This document shows positions 1 through 6,767 of a DNA stretch of 64,000 nucleotides, one piece after another (the stretch's first letter is position 1; each line of letters starts with the position of its first letter). The position numbers and the translations under genes were made by a program. The notes beneath the pieces were generated by a model. That model ran no database searches. It saw only the letters and a program-made list of their open reading frames with translations, and was not told the DNA's origin. The stretch is from Pelagibius litoralis (lineage in GTDB: Bacteria; Pseudomonadota; Alphaproteobacteria; Kiloniellales; Kiloniellaceae): the NCBI RefSeq assembly GCF_011683915.1, contig NZ_JAAQPH010000016.1:1-64000 (forward strand), read 5' to 3'.

Positions 1-1
1 G

Positions 2-118
2 GCACCGGATTTGTTGGCGGCCTGTAAGGCGGCGCTTGTCGTGATGGAAGCAGAGGGCGCTGTGGTAACGAGCGAACTCCTTCAAGCCGCAATCTCTAGG
101 GCTGAGCCTAACCCATGA
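2..118 (+). CDS. Partial small element gene, C-terminal end only
   Basis: Only the last 38 codons are inside the window, read in the frame starting at base 2 and closing with TGA at 116-118. The tail is Ala- and Glu-rich and looks helical; no motif is recognised. The TGA overlaps the next ATG as ATGA, the same coupling seen throughout this run, which supports it being a real gene. The 5' end and full length are unknown. Confidence 0.5.
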   Translation, partial: APDLLAACKAALVVMEAEGAVVTSELLQAAISRAEPNP

Positions 119-450
119 CCAAAGCAATGACACTCCATGACGAAATGCTGGAAGCGCTGAAAACCATTTCCCGGTGGTCAGGGGTTATCCAGGTGAACGT
201 CAGGTTTGAAAGCGAACACAAACAAAACGGCGTTCTTGCCGCGCTTGATGAAGTCGACAAAGCCATATCCCGCGCCCAGGCAGAGAAGGCAGCAGAGCCT
301 ACCCTGCGTGAAGCGCTGGAAGGACTGCACAAGGCGGGGAAGGAAGTGAGCGACAGAGGCGCAACGCCAGGGCCGCATTTTACGCGCTTAACCATGGCGT
401 TGCTCAAAGCCAATTCCGCACTTAGTAAAGCCGCCCCGACAGAGGACTGA
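115..450 (+). CDS. Hypothetical element protein, 111 aa
   Basis: A hydrophilic, mostly helical protein without Cys, signal peptide or membrane segment. I do not recognise a family. The ATG at 115 overlaps the upstream stop (ATGA), and the next gene starts three bases after its TGA, so it sits in the continuous polycistronic run of the element. Small accessory genes in this position of phage early regions are usually non-essential; no function can be assigned. Confidence 0.65.
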   Translation: MTKAMTLHDEMLEALKTISRWSGVIQVNVRFESEHKQNGVLAALDEVDKAISRAQAEKAAEPTLREALEGLHKAGKEVSDRGATPGPHFTRLTMALLKANSALSKAAPTED

Positions 451-453
451 GCC

Positions 454-681
454 ATGCCCACTTGTAAAACAGATTTGGAAGTCAGGCTGTTTCAAGCCCT
501 CAAGCGTATCACGAAATACACGCCGCCAGACAACCTTCGCCGTCATGCCGAGGACGCATACGGATTGGAGGCAGACGAGGCCATTGAGATGGCATACGAG
601 AACGTTCTGTCCGAGGCCAAGAGTGCTGTCAAAGGCGTTCGCGCAAGGTCTGCTCTCTCTCCTGCGGGAGAGAAGCCGTGA
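454..681 (+). CDS. Hypothetical element protein, 75 aa
   Basis: Small charged helical protein of unknown function. Its last codons read SPAGEKP and are encoded by the same 18-base sequence that closes the next gene (APAGEKQ). That sequence doubles as the ribosome-binding site of the downstream gene and can fold into a hairpin. The stop overlaps the following GTG start (GTGA). Confidence 0.6.
   Translation: MPTCKTDLEVRLFQALKRITKYTPPDNLRRHAEDAYGLEADEAIEMAYENVLSEAKSAVKGVRARSALSPAGEKP
657..676 (+). promoter_or_regulatory. RBS cassette with UNCG-type hairpin, copy 1
   Basis: CTCTCC (657-662), TGCG (663-666) and GGAGAG (667-672) form a perfect 6-bp stem closed by a C(UGCG)G tetraloop. The 3' arm contains the Shine-Dalgarno sequence for the GTG start at 678. 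The 18-base core at 659-676 is identical to 868-885. Seen directly; that it controls translation is inference. Confidence 0.5.
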
Positions 682-890
682 CTAAGAAGTGCTTCGACTG
701 CGGAAAAGCCCTGACGTGGGTTGGCTCTGGCCCAGACTGGATGAACAGCGACCAGTGGGATGCGGTGAAGGCAGGCGACTGGTTTGCAGAGTGTGACAAA
801 GCCAGCCATCCGAATGGCCGGTGCTATTTCCGTGAAACGCGCGGTGTCCCGACACTAAAGCCAAAAGCTCCTGCGGGAGAGAAGCAATGA
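678..890 (+). CDS. Small Cys-containing element protein, 70 aa
   Basis: Starts with GTG overlapping the upstream TGA (GTGA), behind a strong GGAGAG ribosome-binding site. The N-terminus has a CFDCGK zinc-knuckle-like pair and two more Cys follow at about residues 38 and 48, so a single bound metal is plausible. It ends in the same PAGEK-type tail as the gene before it. No family recognised. Confidence 0.6.
   Translation: MTKKCFDCGKALTWVGSGPDWMNSDQWDAVKAGDWFAECDKASHPNGRCYFRETRGVPTLKPKAPAGEKQ
868..885 (+). repeat. RBS cassette, copy 2 of the 18-base direct repeat
   Basis: CTCCTGCGGGAGAGAAGC is identical to 659-676 and sits the same distance, one base, from the next start codon (ATG 887). It folds with a 4-bp stem around the same TGCG loop. 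It encodes the PAGEK tail of the upstream protein in the same reading frame. Confidence 0.6.
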
Positions 891-1201
891 AGGACGACAT
901 CAACACAGTTCGTCGCGCTCTGGCCGATGCAAAACAAACCGCAGTCGTTCGAGAGGACGGGCTTATAGCAGCCGACTCTACAGGTGCCGGTGTCTACGAC
1001 TTCGATAGGAAACGCGGCGTCATCCAAGGCGATATCATCAACGGCGGCGCAGCCATCAGGGCTTTTGAGCGGCTTGTTGAACGTCTAAACGCCCTCCCGC
1101 CAATGCCGGAAGAAGAGCCCCAACACGAATGCATGTGCCACCTGATGCGCGGCGAAACCTGCGCTTATTGCAATGAGCAGCTTGCACAGGAGGGAGAGTA
1201 G
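887..1201 (+). CDS. Hypothetical element protein with C-terminal Cys/His cluster, 104 aa
   Basis: The ATG overlaps the preceding stop (ATGA). The C-terminal quarter contains HECMCH and CAYC, which could bind one zinc ion; the rest is an unassigned alpha/beta sequence. It ends in QEGE, and its last codons plus stop form part of a 20-base sequence repeated at the end of the next gene. The following ATG is directly adjacent to its TAG. Confidence 0.6.
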   Translation: MKDDINTVRRALADAKQTAVVREDGLIAADSTGAGVYDFDRKRGVIQGDIINGGAAIRAFERLVERLNALPPMPEEEPQHECMCHLMRGETCAYCNEQLAQEGE

Positions 1202-1204
1202 ATG
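1185..1204 (+). repeat. Stop/RBS/start cassette, copy 1
   Basis: CACAGGAGGGAGAGTAGATG comprises the end of one gene, its ribosome-binding site for the next, the TAG stop and the adjacent ATG start. It is identical to 1410-1429, 225 bases downstream, so the intervening gene is bounded by direct repeats. Confidence 0.65.
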
Positions 1205-1426
1205 CGGACTGAGAAGCTTCGCGCCGTCACTGTCTCAATGGGCGAAACCTACAACGAGCACTTTGAGGTTGGCCTAGGTGACGTTACGTCCATCGAATGG
1301 GGCACGATTAACGGCCACATGGCACACCTCGACACTGTGCGGGTTTTTGTGAACGGCAAGCTGAGTTCAGAGCATCCGTTCTGTAACTGCCTGAGTGTGT
1401 TCTTCGTCCCACAGGAGGGAGAGTAG
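1202..1426 (+). CDS. Hypothetical element protein, 74 aa
   Basis: Predicted beta-rich small protein (about residues 5-50 alternate hydrophobic and polar) with a CNC near the C-terminus and the tail PQEGE. No family recognised. The gene lies exactly between two identical 20-base stop/RBS/start cassettes, so it looks like an exchangeable unit. Start and stop directly abut the neighbouring genes. Confidence 0.6.
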   Translation: MRTEKLRAVTVSMGETYNEHFEVGLGDVTSIEWGTINGHMAHLDTVRVFVNGKLSSEHPFCNCLSVFFVPQEGE

Positions 1427-1429
1427 ATG
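1410..1429 (+). repeat. Stop/RBS/start cassette, copy 2
   Basis: Exact copy of 1185-1204. It provides the AGGAGG-like ribosome-binding site, the TAG stop of the upstream gene and the ATG of the next. Confidence 0.65.
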
Positions 1430-1681
1430 AACCAGACCCCGCGCGAAATCGCCAAAGAACTATCACAGATGATGCAATGCAACTGCGACTTGGACAATTG
1501 GGAGCCAGAACAAGACACCGGGCATTCCTGGGTCTGCGGCATTCACAACGCAACCCTGCTACGCCTCGGAAAGAATGCTCCACGACCGGATTCAATCGAA
1601 GTGTCAAAACGGCGCTTTCGAGAGCGGCAGGAATGGGCAAAGAAGTTTGCGCCGCCAAACGCGCAAAAGTGTCCGTCATGA
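1427..1681 (+). CDS. Hypothetical Cys-containing element protein, 84 aa
   Basis: Contains a CNC at about residue 18 and single Cys/His residues around 37-41, then a basic helical C-terminus ending KCPS. A metal site is possible but no known finger fits. The ATG is directly behind the previous TAG; its own TGA overlaps the next ATG (ATGA). Confidence 0.6.
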   Translation: MNQTPREIAKELSQMMQCNCDLDNWEPEQDTGHSWVCGIHNATLLRLGKNAPRPDSIEVSKRRFRERQEWAKKFAPPNAQKCPS

Positions 1682-1965
1682 CCTTAGCCAGCATTCCTAA
1701 ATGGGGTGACGCCTGCACGCGCGAACGCTGTGCCGCCTGCCATCAGCCAAGCCCGGTTGGATTCCATGTCCCGAATGACGTGTGGGAAGCGGTTGTCCAT
1801 CCGTCTCTGCGAAACTCAATTCTCTGCCTGCCGTGCTTCGTATCCCGGGCCGACGAGAAGTTCATTGCCTGGGATGAAGTTATCGGGCTCTACCCAGTGA
1901 GCCTACGCACTGTGTTGGACAGGCGCGTTGCCCTCACTACCCAGCAGGCCGGGGAGAAAGGGTGA
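1678..1965 (+). CDS. Putative zinc-ribbon element protein, 95 aa
   Basis: I chose ATG 1678, which overlaps the previous stop as ATGA; the frame is open upstream but that part overlaps the preceding gene. CAAC at about residue 19 and CLPC at about residue 50 give a CxxC-x28-CxxC arrangement suited to one zinc ion. The tail reads QQAGEKG, a variant of the PAGEK endings of earlier genes. No function known. The next gene starts inside its stop (TGATG). Confidence 0.6.
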   Translation: MTLASIPKWGDACTRERCAACHQPSPVGFHVPNDVWEAVVHPSLRNSILCLPCFVSRADEKFIAWDEVIGLYPVSLRTVLDRRVALTTQQAGEKG

Positions 1966-2102
1966 TGGGTACTAGCCTTTTCTGGTTCAGCTTTCTCATC
2001 ACGACCGCTGTCTACGGAATCGGGGTTGCCATGGGCTGGTGGGCCCGTGGAAGAGCAGAAAAGAACATGCGCCAGCATCAACAGGAGCGCCCCAATGAGT
2101 GA
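1965..2102 (+). CDS. Small single-pass membrane protein, 45 aa
   Basis: Starts within the previous stop (TGATG, ATG 1965) and ends with TGA 2100-2102. Residues 5-26 are a hydrophobic segment rich in Phe, Trp, Ile and Gly, followed by a basic, Gln-rich tail (RGRAEK, RQHQQE), so it should sit in the inner membrane with the tail in the cytoplasm. A holin or Rz-like role cannot be argued, because no lysis genes are nearby. It was judged real from its coupling, hydrophobicity and codon use. Confidence 0.55.
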   Translation: MGTSLFWFSFLITTAVYGIGVAMGWWARGRAEKNMRQHQQERPNE

Positions 2103-2322
2103 GAAGCATACGCCAGAGCCTTGGGACGTAGTTCGTGCCTCCCTACGCTTCACTGCTGGCTATTCCACAAAAGCCCTTGAAGGCACGACGCTGGATGAGG
2201 TGGTGAGGGCATTCCGGCGGCTTCACGGCGAAGTCACCTTAAATGATTCAGCCTATGGCGGAACCGATGCCTATTACGCAAATGCCGCCCTCCTCGCAAA
2301 GCTCACCAAGGAGAGTGAGTGA
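2095..2322 (+). CDS. Hypothetical element protein, 75 aa
   Basis: Start ATG 2095 follows an AGGAGCG ribosome-binding site and overlaps the previous gene by eight bases. The sequence is a soluble helical protein beginning MSEKHTPEPW, an N-terminus common among small phage proteins of unknown role. No Cys, no membrane segment, no recognised domain. Confidence 0.55.
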   Translation: MSEKHTPEPWDVVRASLRFTAGYSTKALEGTTLDEVVRAFRRLHGEVTLNDSAYGGTDAYYANAALLAKLTKESE

Positions 2323-2323
2323 C

Positions 2324-2488
2324 ATGACCTATGAGGACAGCCATTGGCTCGAAGACGAGGATGAGGACATTAGCTGTCCGACCTGCAAGGGCAGCGGTTA
2401 CGTCAACCCGCTCACAGCGCCAAAGGGGTTCTTCTGCGTCAGTACGACGGAATGCCCGCACTGTGACGGAACGGGGGAAACCCAATGA
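2324..2488 (+). CDS. DnaJ-type zinc-finger mini-protein, 54 aa
   Basis: Two CxxCxGxG-type motifs, CPTCKGSGYV at about residue 18 and CPHCDGTGET near the C-terminus, make a complete four-Cys zinc site like that of the DnaJ cysteine-rich region, preceded by a very acidic N-terminus. Start ATG 2324 has GGAGAG upstream and lies one base after the previous stop. Such isolated fingers occur in phage accessory genes; partner and function are unknown. Confidence 0.7.
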   Translation: MTYEDSHWLEDEDEDISCPTCKGSGYVNPLTAPKGFFCVSTTECPHCDGTGETQ

Positions 2489-3270
2489 CCACCACTTCAC
2501 AGCTTGAGCCCTGCCCGTTTTGCAGGGCTGACTTGGGCCTGGAGGCCGTTCCTGAGAACCATTGGAAGCACCCCTATAACGGCTGCGTCTTAGAAGGCCA
2601 TAGCGTCACGTATGACGAGGAGACAGCCTGGAACACCCGCTCCAACTCCACCAGCGACGCTGCTGTCCCCCGCCAGCCCGCCACGCCAGGAATATCCGGT
2701 GCCTCACAACAAGCTGCTGTTGATTCAGGGAAGCTGCGAGGCTCCATGGACCTCCAGCCCGCAGACAGCAGCGGCTTTGCGGCAACGCCGGAACAAGCAG
2801 AAGCCATGGCCGATGCTATCTGGCAATTACTGGACGACATGCAATTTCAGGATATCGGCGGTTACGTCTGCGGCGGGGCAATCCAGCAGGCCAAGGAGGC
2901 AATAGAGCCCTTTGCAGACAATCTAGAGCTTGAACCTCACGAAAGAGCAAAACCCTACGGCGGCTATGCGGCTGGGGTGGCTAAGTGCGTGGAGGAAATC
3001 AAAGAGCAATTGGCCAAACAGAGGGCGTTTAGAACGTCAAAGCACGCGCAAGGTAATGCCGGTAAGGTCCACACAGCGACCGTCGCAATACTGACGCTAG
3101 AAGAACTACTCGAAAACCTCTTAATCCTCTCCCCCGCCCCACAGCCCGATACGGGACTGGTGGAAGCTGTCGAGAAGGCTCTCAAACATGCCGATGGCAA
3201 TGGAATGCAGGGGTGGCCGGTTTTCGTCGCCCTGCGCAAGGCCCTCCAAGCCCAGGAGAAGCAGCCATGA
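2485..3270 (+). CDS. Lar-like restriction-alleviation domain protein, 261 aa
   Basis: The first 45 residues resemble the Lar family: PCPFC at residues 9-13, a spaced His/Cys region and the terminal AWNTR signature. Lar of the Rac prophage modulates type I restriction-modification, so an anti-restriction role is possible. The remaining 200 residues are a low-complexity linker and a helical region without a known domain, so the protein is much longer than a typical Lar (about 60-90 aa). Start overlaps the previous stop (ATGA). Function beyond the N-terminal zinc ribbon is unknown. Confidence 0.6.
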   Translation: MTTTSQLEPCPFCRADLGLEAVPENHWKHPYNGCVLEGHSVTYDEETAWNTRSNSTSDAAVPRQPATPGISGASQQAAVDSGKLRGSMDLQPADSSGFAATPEQAEAMADAIWQLLDDMQFQDIGGYVCGGAIQQAKEAIEPFADNLELEPHERAKPYGGYAAGVAKCVEEIKEQLAKQRAFRTSKHAQGNAGKVHTATVAILTLEELLENLLILSPAPQPDTGLVEAVEKALKHADGNGMQGWPVFVALRKALQAQEKQP

Positions 3271-3905
3271 GAATCAAGCCCATTCTCTTCTCCGAGCCGA
3301 TGGTGCGGGCGATCCTTGACAGCAGGAAGTCGCAGACAAGGCGGGTGCTGAAAACGCAGCCGGAGTCTCACCTGCGGTTCTCGGTTCTGCACGACGACGT
3401 TGCCATCTTTCGCACGCACGGCGGGATGCGCCAGGACGTGAAGGTTCCCTACGCCCCCGGCGACCGGCTCTGGGTCCGGGAGACGCACAGCATTGTACCC
3501 AAGACGGCTTATTGGCACGACGGATCGATCCCCCATCAGGAGAACGGCGACAACTGGGCCGTCTACCGCGAGGGCTGGGAGAGATCGGCCCCGACCTGGA
3601 AACCCTCCATCCACATGACCCGCTGGGCGTCTCGGCTCACCCTGGAAGTGACCGCCGTCAAGGTCGAGCGCGTGCAGGATATCAACGAAGCGGATGGAAG
3701 GGCGGAGGGTGTCGAGCACTTCGGTATTGGCTGGCGGGCATTCAAAGGTGAGCCACCCGTTTTGCACGCCCGGTACGCATTCCAAGACTTGTGGAACTCC
3801 CTCAACGCCAAGCGCGGCTATGGCTGGGACGTAAACCCCTGGGTAGTTGCTATCACCTTCAAGGCCCATCACTGCAACATCGATGCAATGGAGCCCCAGC
3901 CATGA
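3267..3905 (+). CDS. Phage ASCH/PUA-like domain protein, 212 aa
   Basis: The pattern MRIKPILFSEPM, then SRKSQTRRVL, GDRLWVRET and a final WASRLTLEVTAV block is typical of a phage protein family with an ASCH (PUA-like) fold thought to bind RNA or modified bases. Family members are often labelled morphogenetic protein without experimental support. ATG 3267 overlaps the upstream stop as ATGA, which decides the start against a longer open frame. Its TGA overlaps the next ATG. Confidence 0.6.
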   Translation: MRIKPILFSEPMVRAILDSRKSQTRRVLKTQPESHLRFSVLHDDVAIFRTHGGMRQDVKVPYAPGDRLWVRETHSIVPKTAYWHDGSIPHQENGDNWAVYREGWERSAPTWKPSIHMTRWASRLTLEVTAVKVERVQDINEADGRAEGVEHFGIGWRAFKGEPPVLHARYAFQDLWNSLNAKRGYGWDVNPWVVAITFKAHHCNIDAMEPQP

Positions 3906-4075
3906 CCCACCCCCGCCTTATCGTGAACAACGATGAGCCCGCGGCCGAGCAGCAGAAAGACGCGCAGCGCCAGGCTGAGGCCAAGCCCGATCCTGTCTTC
4001 TCGTTCATAGGAAAGCTTGTGGTCGTGGCCTTCTTCTACATCGTCTGCATTGCAGCAATAGGATTGAGCGAGTGA
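3902..4075 (+). CDS. Small single-pass membrane protein, 57 aa
   Basis: A charged, Gln-rich N-terminal half (residues 1-32) is followed by one hydrophobic span at about residues 33-54. Start ATG 3902 and stop TGA 4073-4075 overlap the neighbouring genes (ATGA and GTGA). It could be a membrane tether or a small phage inner-membrane protein; no family is recognised. Confidence 0.55.
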   Translation: MTHPRLIVNNDEPAAEQQKDAQRQAEAKPDPVFSFIGKLVVVAFFYIVCIAAIGLSE

Positions 4076-5019
4076 CCATCATCGACCGCGCCGGCCTGTT
4101 CGATATCTCAGAAGCGACTTATCACGCCGATCCTGTGAAGGTGCCATCGCTCTCCAGTTCCATCGGCAAGAAGCTCATCAACCAGTCGCCGCGACATGCC
4201 TTCGACGCCCACCCCAGGCTAAACCCTGACCACCAGGTCGAGAACCGTACCATCTACGACCTGGGCAGCGCCGCTCATAAGATCATGCTGGGTAAGGGCG
4301 CTGAGTTGGTGGTGATCGACGCCGCCGACTACAAGACGAAGGCCGCCAAGGAAGCCCGAGACGACGCCTATGCCGCCGGCAACACGCCGTTGTTGCCTCA
4401 CCAGTACGAGAACGCATTAGCCATGGTGAAGGTCGGCCGACAGCAGCTAGACGCCCACGAAGACGCCTCCGTCGCATTCACCGATGGCAAACCGGAAGTT
4501 ATGATGGTTTGGCAGGAGGGTGATGTTTGGTGCCGCGCTTTGCTCGATTGGCTGCCCAACACGGGCCGCGTCTTCCACGATTACAAAACTACAGCCATGA
4601 GCGCGAACCCAGAAACGTATGGCCGCACGCTGTTCAATCTCGGCTTCGACTTCCAAAGCGCGTTCTATCGCCGCGGCATTCGCGCCGTGATGGGGATAGC
4701 CGATCCAATCTTCGAATTTGTCGTCCAGGAGAATACGGCGCCCCATGCGCTCTCTGTCGTCGGGTTGCCTCCCGCCGCCCTGGACGAAGCGGAAATCGAC
4801 GTGCAGCGCGCCATTGACCTCTGGAACACCTGTCTATCCAACGACTGTTGGCCCGGCTATTCCCGCCGAACCTATTACGTCGACCCGCCCGGCTATCTCA
4901 TGGCGCAACGCCTTGACCGCGAGGCCCGCGACAGCCTGCAGACCGTCGAGCCCGGCAAGGAAATGCTTGGGACCATGATGGACTGGCAGCGACCACTTGC
5001 AAAAGGAGACGCAGCTTGA
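4072..5019 (+). CDS. PD-(D/E)XK exonuclease, RecE/DUF3799-like
   Basis: 315 aa. Probable 5'-3' double-strand exonuclease that resects phage DNA ends for single-strand annealing. Visible active-site pattern: a His in GSAAHKIML (about residue 67), the acidic residue in CRALLDWLP (about 157) and FHDYKTT (about 167), matching the D-x(n)-D/E-x-K core of RecE-like and DUF3799 nucleases. GTG start overlaps the previous stop (GTGA). The next gene is a Sak4-like ATPase, the usual partner in phage recombination modules. Family assignment is by motif only. Confidence 0.75.
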   Translation: MTIIDRAGLFDISEATYHADPVKVPSLSSSIGKKLINQSPRHAFDAHPRLNPDHQVENRTIYDLGSAAHKIMLGKGAELVVIDAADYKTKAAKEARDDAYAAGNTPLLPHQYENALAMVKVGRQQLDAHEDASVAFTDGKPEVMMVWQEGDVWCRALLDWLPNTGRVFHDYKTTAMSANPETYGRTLFNLGFDFQSAFYRRGIRAVMGIADPIFEFVVQENTAPHALSVVGLPPAALDEAEIDVQRAIDLWNTCLSNDCWPGYSRRTYYVDPPGYLMAQRLDREARDSLQTVEPGKEMLGTMMDWQRPLAKGDAA

Positions 5020-6236
5020 GCTATACATTTCGCCCCGCTGTCCGAGAACAGTGTCACACGTTGACCGGCTTCGCTGGCCCATCCGGATCCGGCAAGACCT
5101 ACTCGGCGCTCCTCTTTTCGCAGGGTTTGGCTGAGGGCCGGCCCATTGCCATGATCGATACCGAGGGCGGGCGCGGCCTGCACTACGCCGATCAGTTCGA
5201 CTATCTCTACTCCGAACTGAACGCACCCTTTACGCCGCTGCGATACCTTGAGGCCATCAAGGCCGCCGCTGATGCCGGCGCAGGCGTGATCATTGTCGAC
5301 AGCACCAGTCACGAACATGAGGGCCCCGGTGGCGTGCTGGAAATGCACGAAACCGAGCTGGACCGAATGGCCGGTGACGACTGGCGCAAGCGCGAGGCGT
5401 GCAACTTCGGGGCTTGGAAGAAACCGAAGGCCGAACACAACCGCTTCGTCAACGAAGTGCTGCAGATCAAGGCGCATCTGGTGTTCTGCTTCCGGGCCCG
5501 CGAAAAGCTGAAGCTGGTGAAGAACGCGAGGGGAAAGATGGAGCCTGTACCTCAGGGCTGGCAGCCGATCTGCACAAGCTCATTCGAGTACGAAATGACA
5601 GCGCTCCTGATGCTCCCGCCCAACAGCATGGGCAAACCCGATTTCCAGGAGGGCGCCACCAAGCTCCAGGAGCAGCATCGACCGATCTTCAATACCGGCG
5701 GCGCGATCACAGCCGATATGGGCAAGCGCCTGGCCATGTGGGCTGCCGGCGCTCAGCAGACCAGCAAGGACCGGCAAGGCATTCCCAACGAGGACTCCGC
5801 CAAGCTCCTATCAGACGCCCGGGAAGTAGCCACGCTGGGCCGAGACGCCATGAACAAGCACTGGCAGTCACTCGACAAGGCTGAAAGGTCAGTCGTCGTG
5901 TCCATCCTGGATGAGCTGAAAGAAACCGCCAGAAAGGCGGATGAAACCGGCAGCGAGGATGCTGTTCAGAACGACGACCTCTTCGCAGATGACGAAGCGC
6001 CCGCCGACGCCCCGGCGACAGAGGAACCGCCCACCGCGGACGAACGCAGCGAAGCCGAATCCTTGGTCTCAAACATGACCGCAGCATTGAAGCGCTGCGA
6101 CTCGGTTATGGCCGTGGACAAGCTTTGGAAGAACTACGCCGACCAGATCAAAGCCCTTCCCGAGGATCAGCGTAAGGAGCTGCAGGATGTCCGCTCGAAG
6201 CGCGACGAAGAACTGATGCCCAGGAAGGCCGGATAA
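5016..6236 (+). CDS. RecA-like P-loop ATPase, Sak4 type
   Basis: 406 aa. The N-terminal half is a RecA-like ATPase: Walker A GPSGSGKT at about residues 21-28, MIDTEGG after strand 2 and Walker B AGVIIVDS at about residue 90. This layout matches the phage nucleotide-binding proteins (AAA_24) that include Sak4 annealing proteins. The C-terminal third is acidic and low-complexity, then a helical tail. Start is TTG overlapping the previous stop (TTGA), behind AAAGGAG. Next to the exonuclease it probably acts in homologous recombination or replication fork repair of the element. Confidence 0.75.
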   Translation: MSYTFRPAVREQCHTLTGFAGPSGSGKTYSALLFSQGLAEGRPIAMIDTEGGRGLHYADQFDYLYSELNAPFTPLRYLEAIKAAADAGAGVIIVDSTSHEHEGPGGVLEMHETELDRMAGDDWRKREACNFGAWKKPKAEHNRFVNEVLQIKAHLVFCFRAREKLKLVKNARGKMEPVPQGWQPICTSSFEYEMTALLMLPPNSMGKPDFQEGATKLQEQHRPIFNTGGAITADMGKRLAMWAAGAQQTSKDRQGIPNEDSAKLLSDAREVATLGRDAMNKHWQSLDKAERSVVVSILDELKETARKADETGSEDAVQNDDLFADDEAPADAPATEEPPTADERSEAESLVSNMTAALKRCDSVMAVDKLWKNYADQIKALPEDQRKELQDVRSKRDEELMPRKAG

Positions 6237-6238
6237 CA

Positions 6239-6766
6239 ATGCCTGACCTTCCCCGCACCCCCAAGGCGTTCGCGAAGCGCTGGCCAGCGTTCAAGGGCTG
6301 GCTTCAGGCACGGGGCTCTGAGGTTCGCACACCGACGAACCAGTACGAGCTGGCCCGCTTCACAACACCGGAGGGTGTCGGAGTGGTGTACCGCAACGGA
6401 AGAGAAGTCATATCCGCCTGGAAGGGTGGCGCTGATGACGCTTTCTCCGCGTTCCTGGACGCCAAGCCGTGGCGCGTTGGCGTGAAGACGAAGACGCCCG
6501 GCAAGTCAAAGAGAGATCGGCGGATCAACGATATCATGGACCGCGACGGCAACGCCTGTTGCTACTGCGGCGGGCTCTTTGCGCCTCGTGGTGAGTTTGC
6601 CAGCCCCGGCAAGAAGATGACGATTGAACACTTCGTTCCGCGCACCAACGGCGGGCCGGACAATCTGGCCAACTCCGCCCTCGCACATCAGGACTGCAAC
6701 AACCGGGCAGGCAATCTGTCGGTCGCCGAGAAAATGCGGCTTCGAGATGAAATGAGGGAGGGCTGA
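6239..6766 (+). CDS. HNH endonuclease
   Basis: 175 aa. The C-terminal half carries the HNH fold: CCYCGG (zinc pair), MTIEHFVPRTNGG with the catalytic His, then ALAHQDCNNRAG with the conserved Asn and second zinc-side Cys. The N-terminal 80 residues are a separate basic domain that may bind DNA. In phages such nucleases serve packaging, replication or homing; being in the early recombination block argues against a terminase partner here. Starts two bases after the previous stop. Confidence 0.8.
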   Translation: MPDLPRTPKAFAKRWPAFKGWLQARGSEVRTPTNQYELARFTTPEGVGVVYRNGREVISAWKGGADDAFSAFLDAKPWRVGVKTKTPGKSKRDRRINDIMDRDGNACCYCGGLFAPRGEFASPGKKMTIEHFVPRTNGGPDNLANSALAHQDCNNRAGNLSVAEKMRLRDEMREG

Positions 6767-6767
6767 A

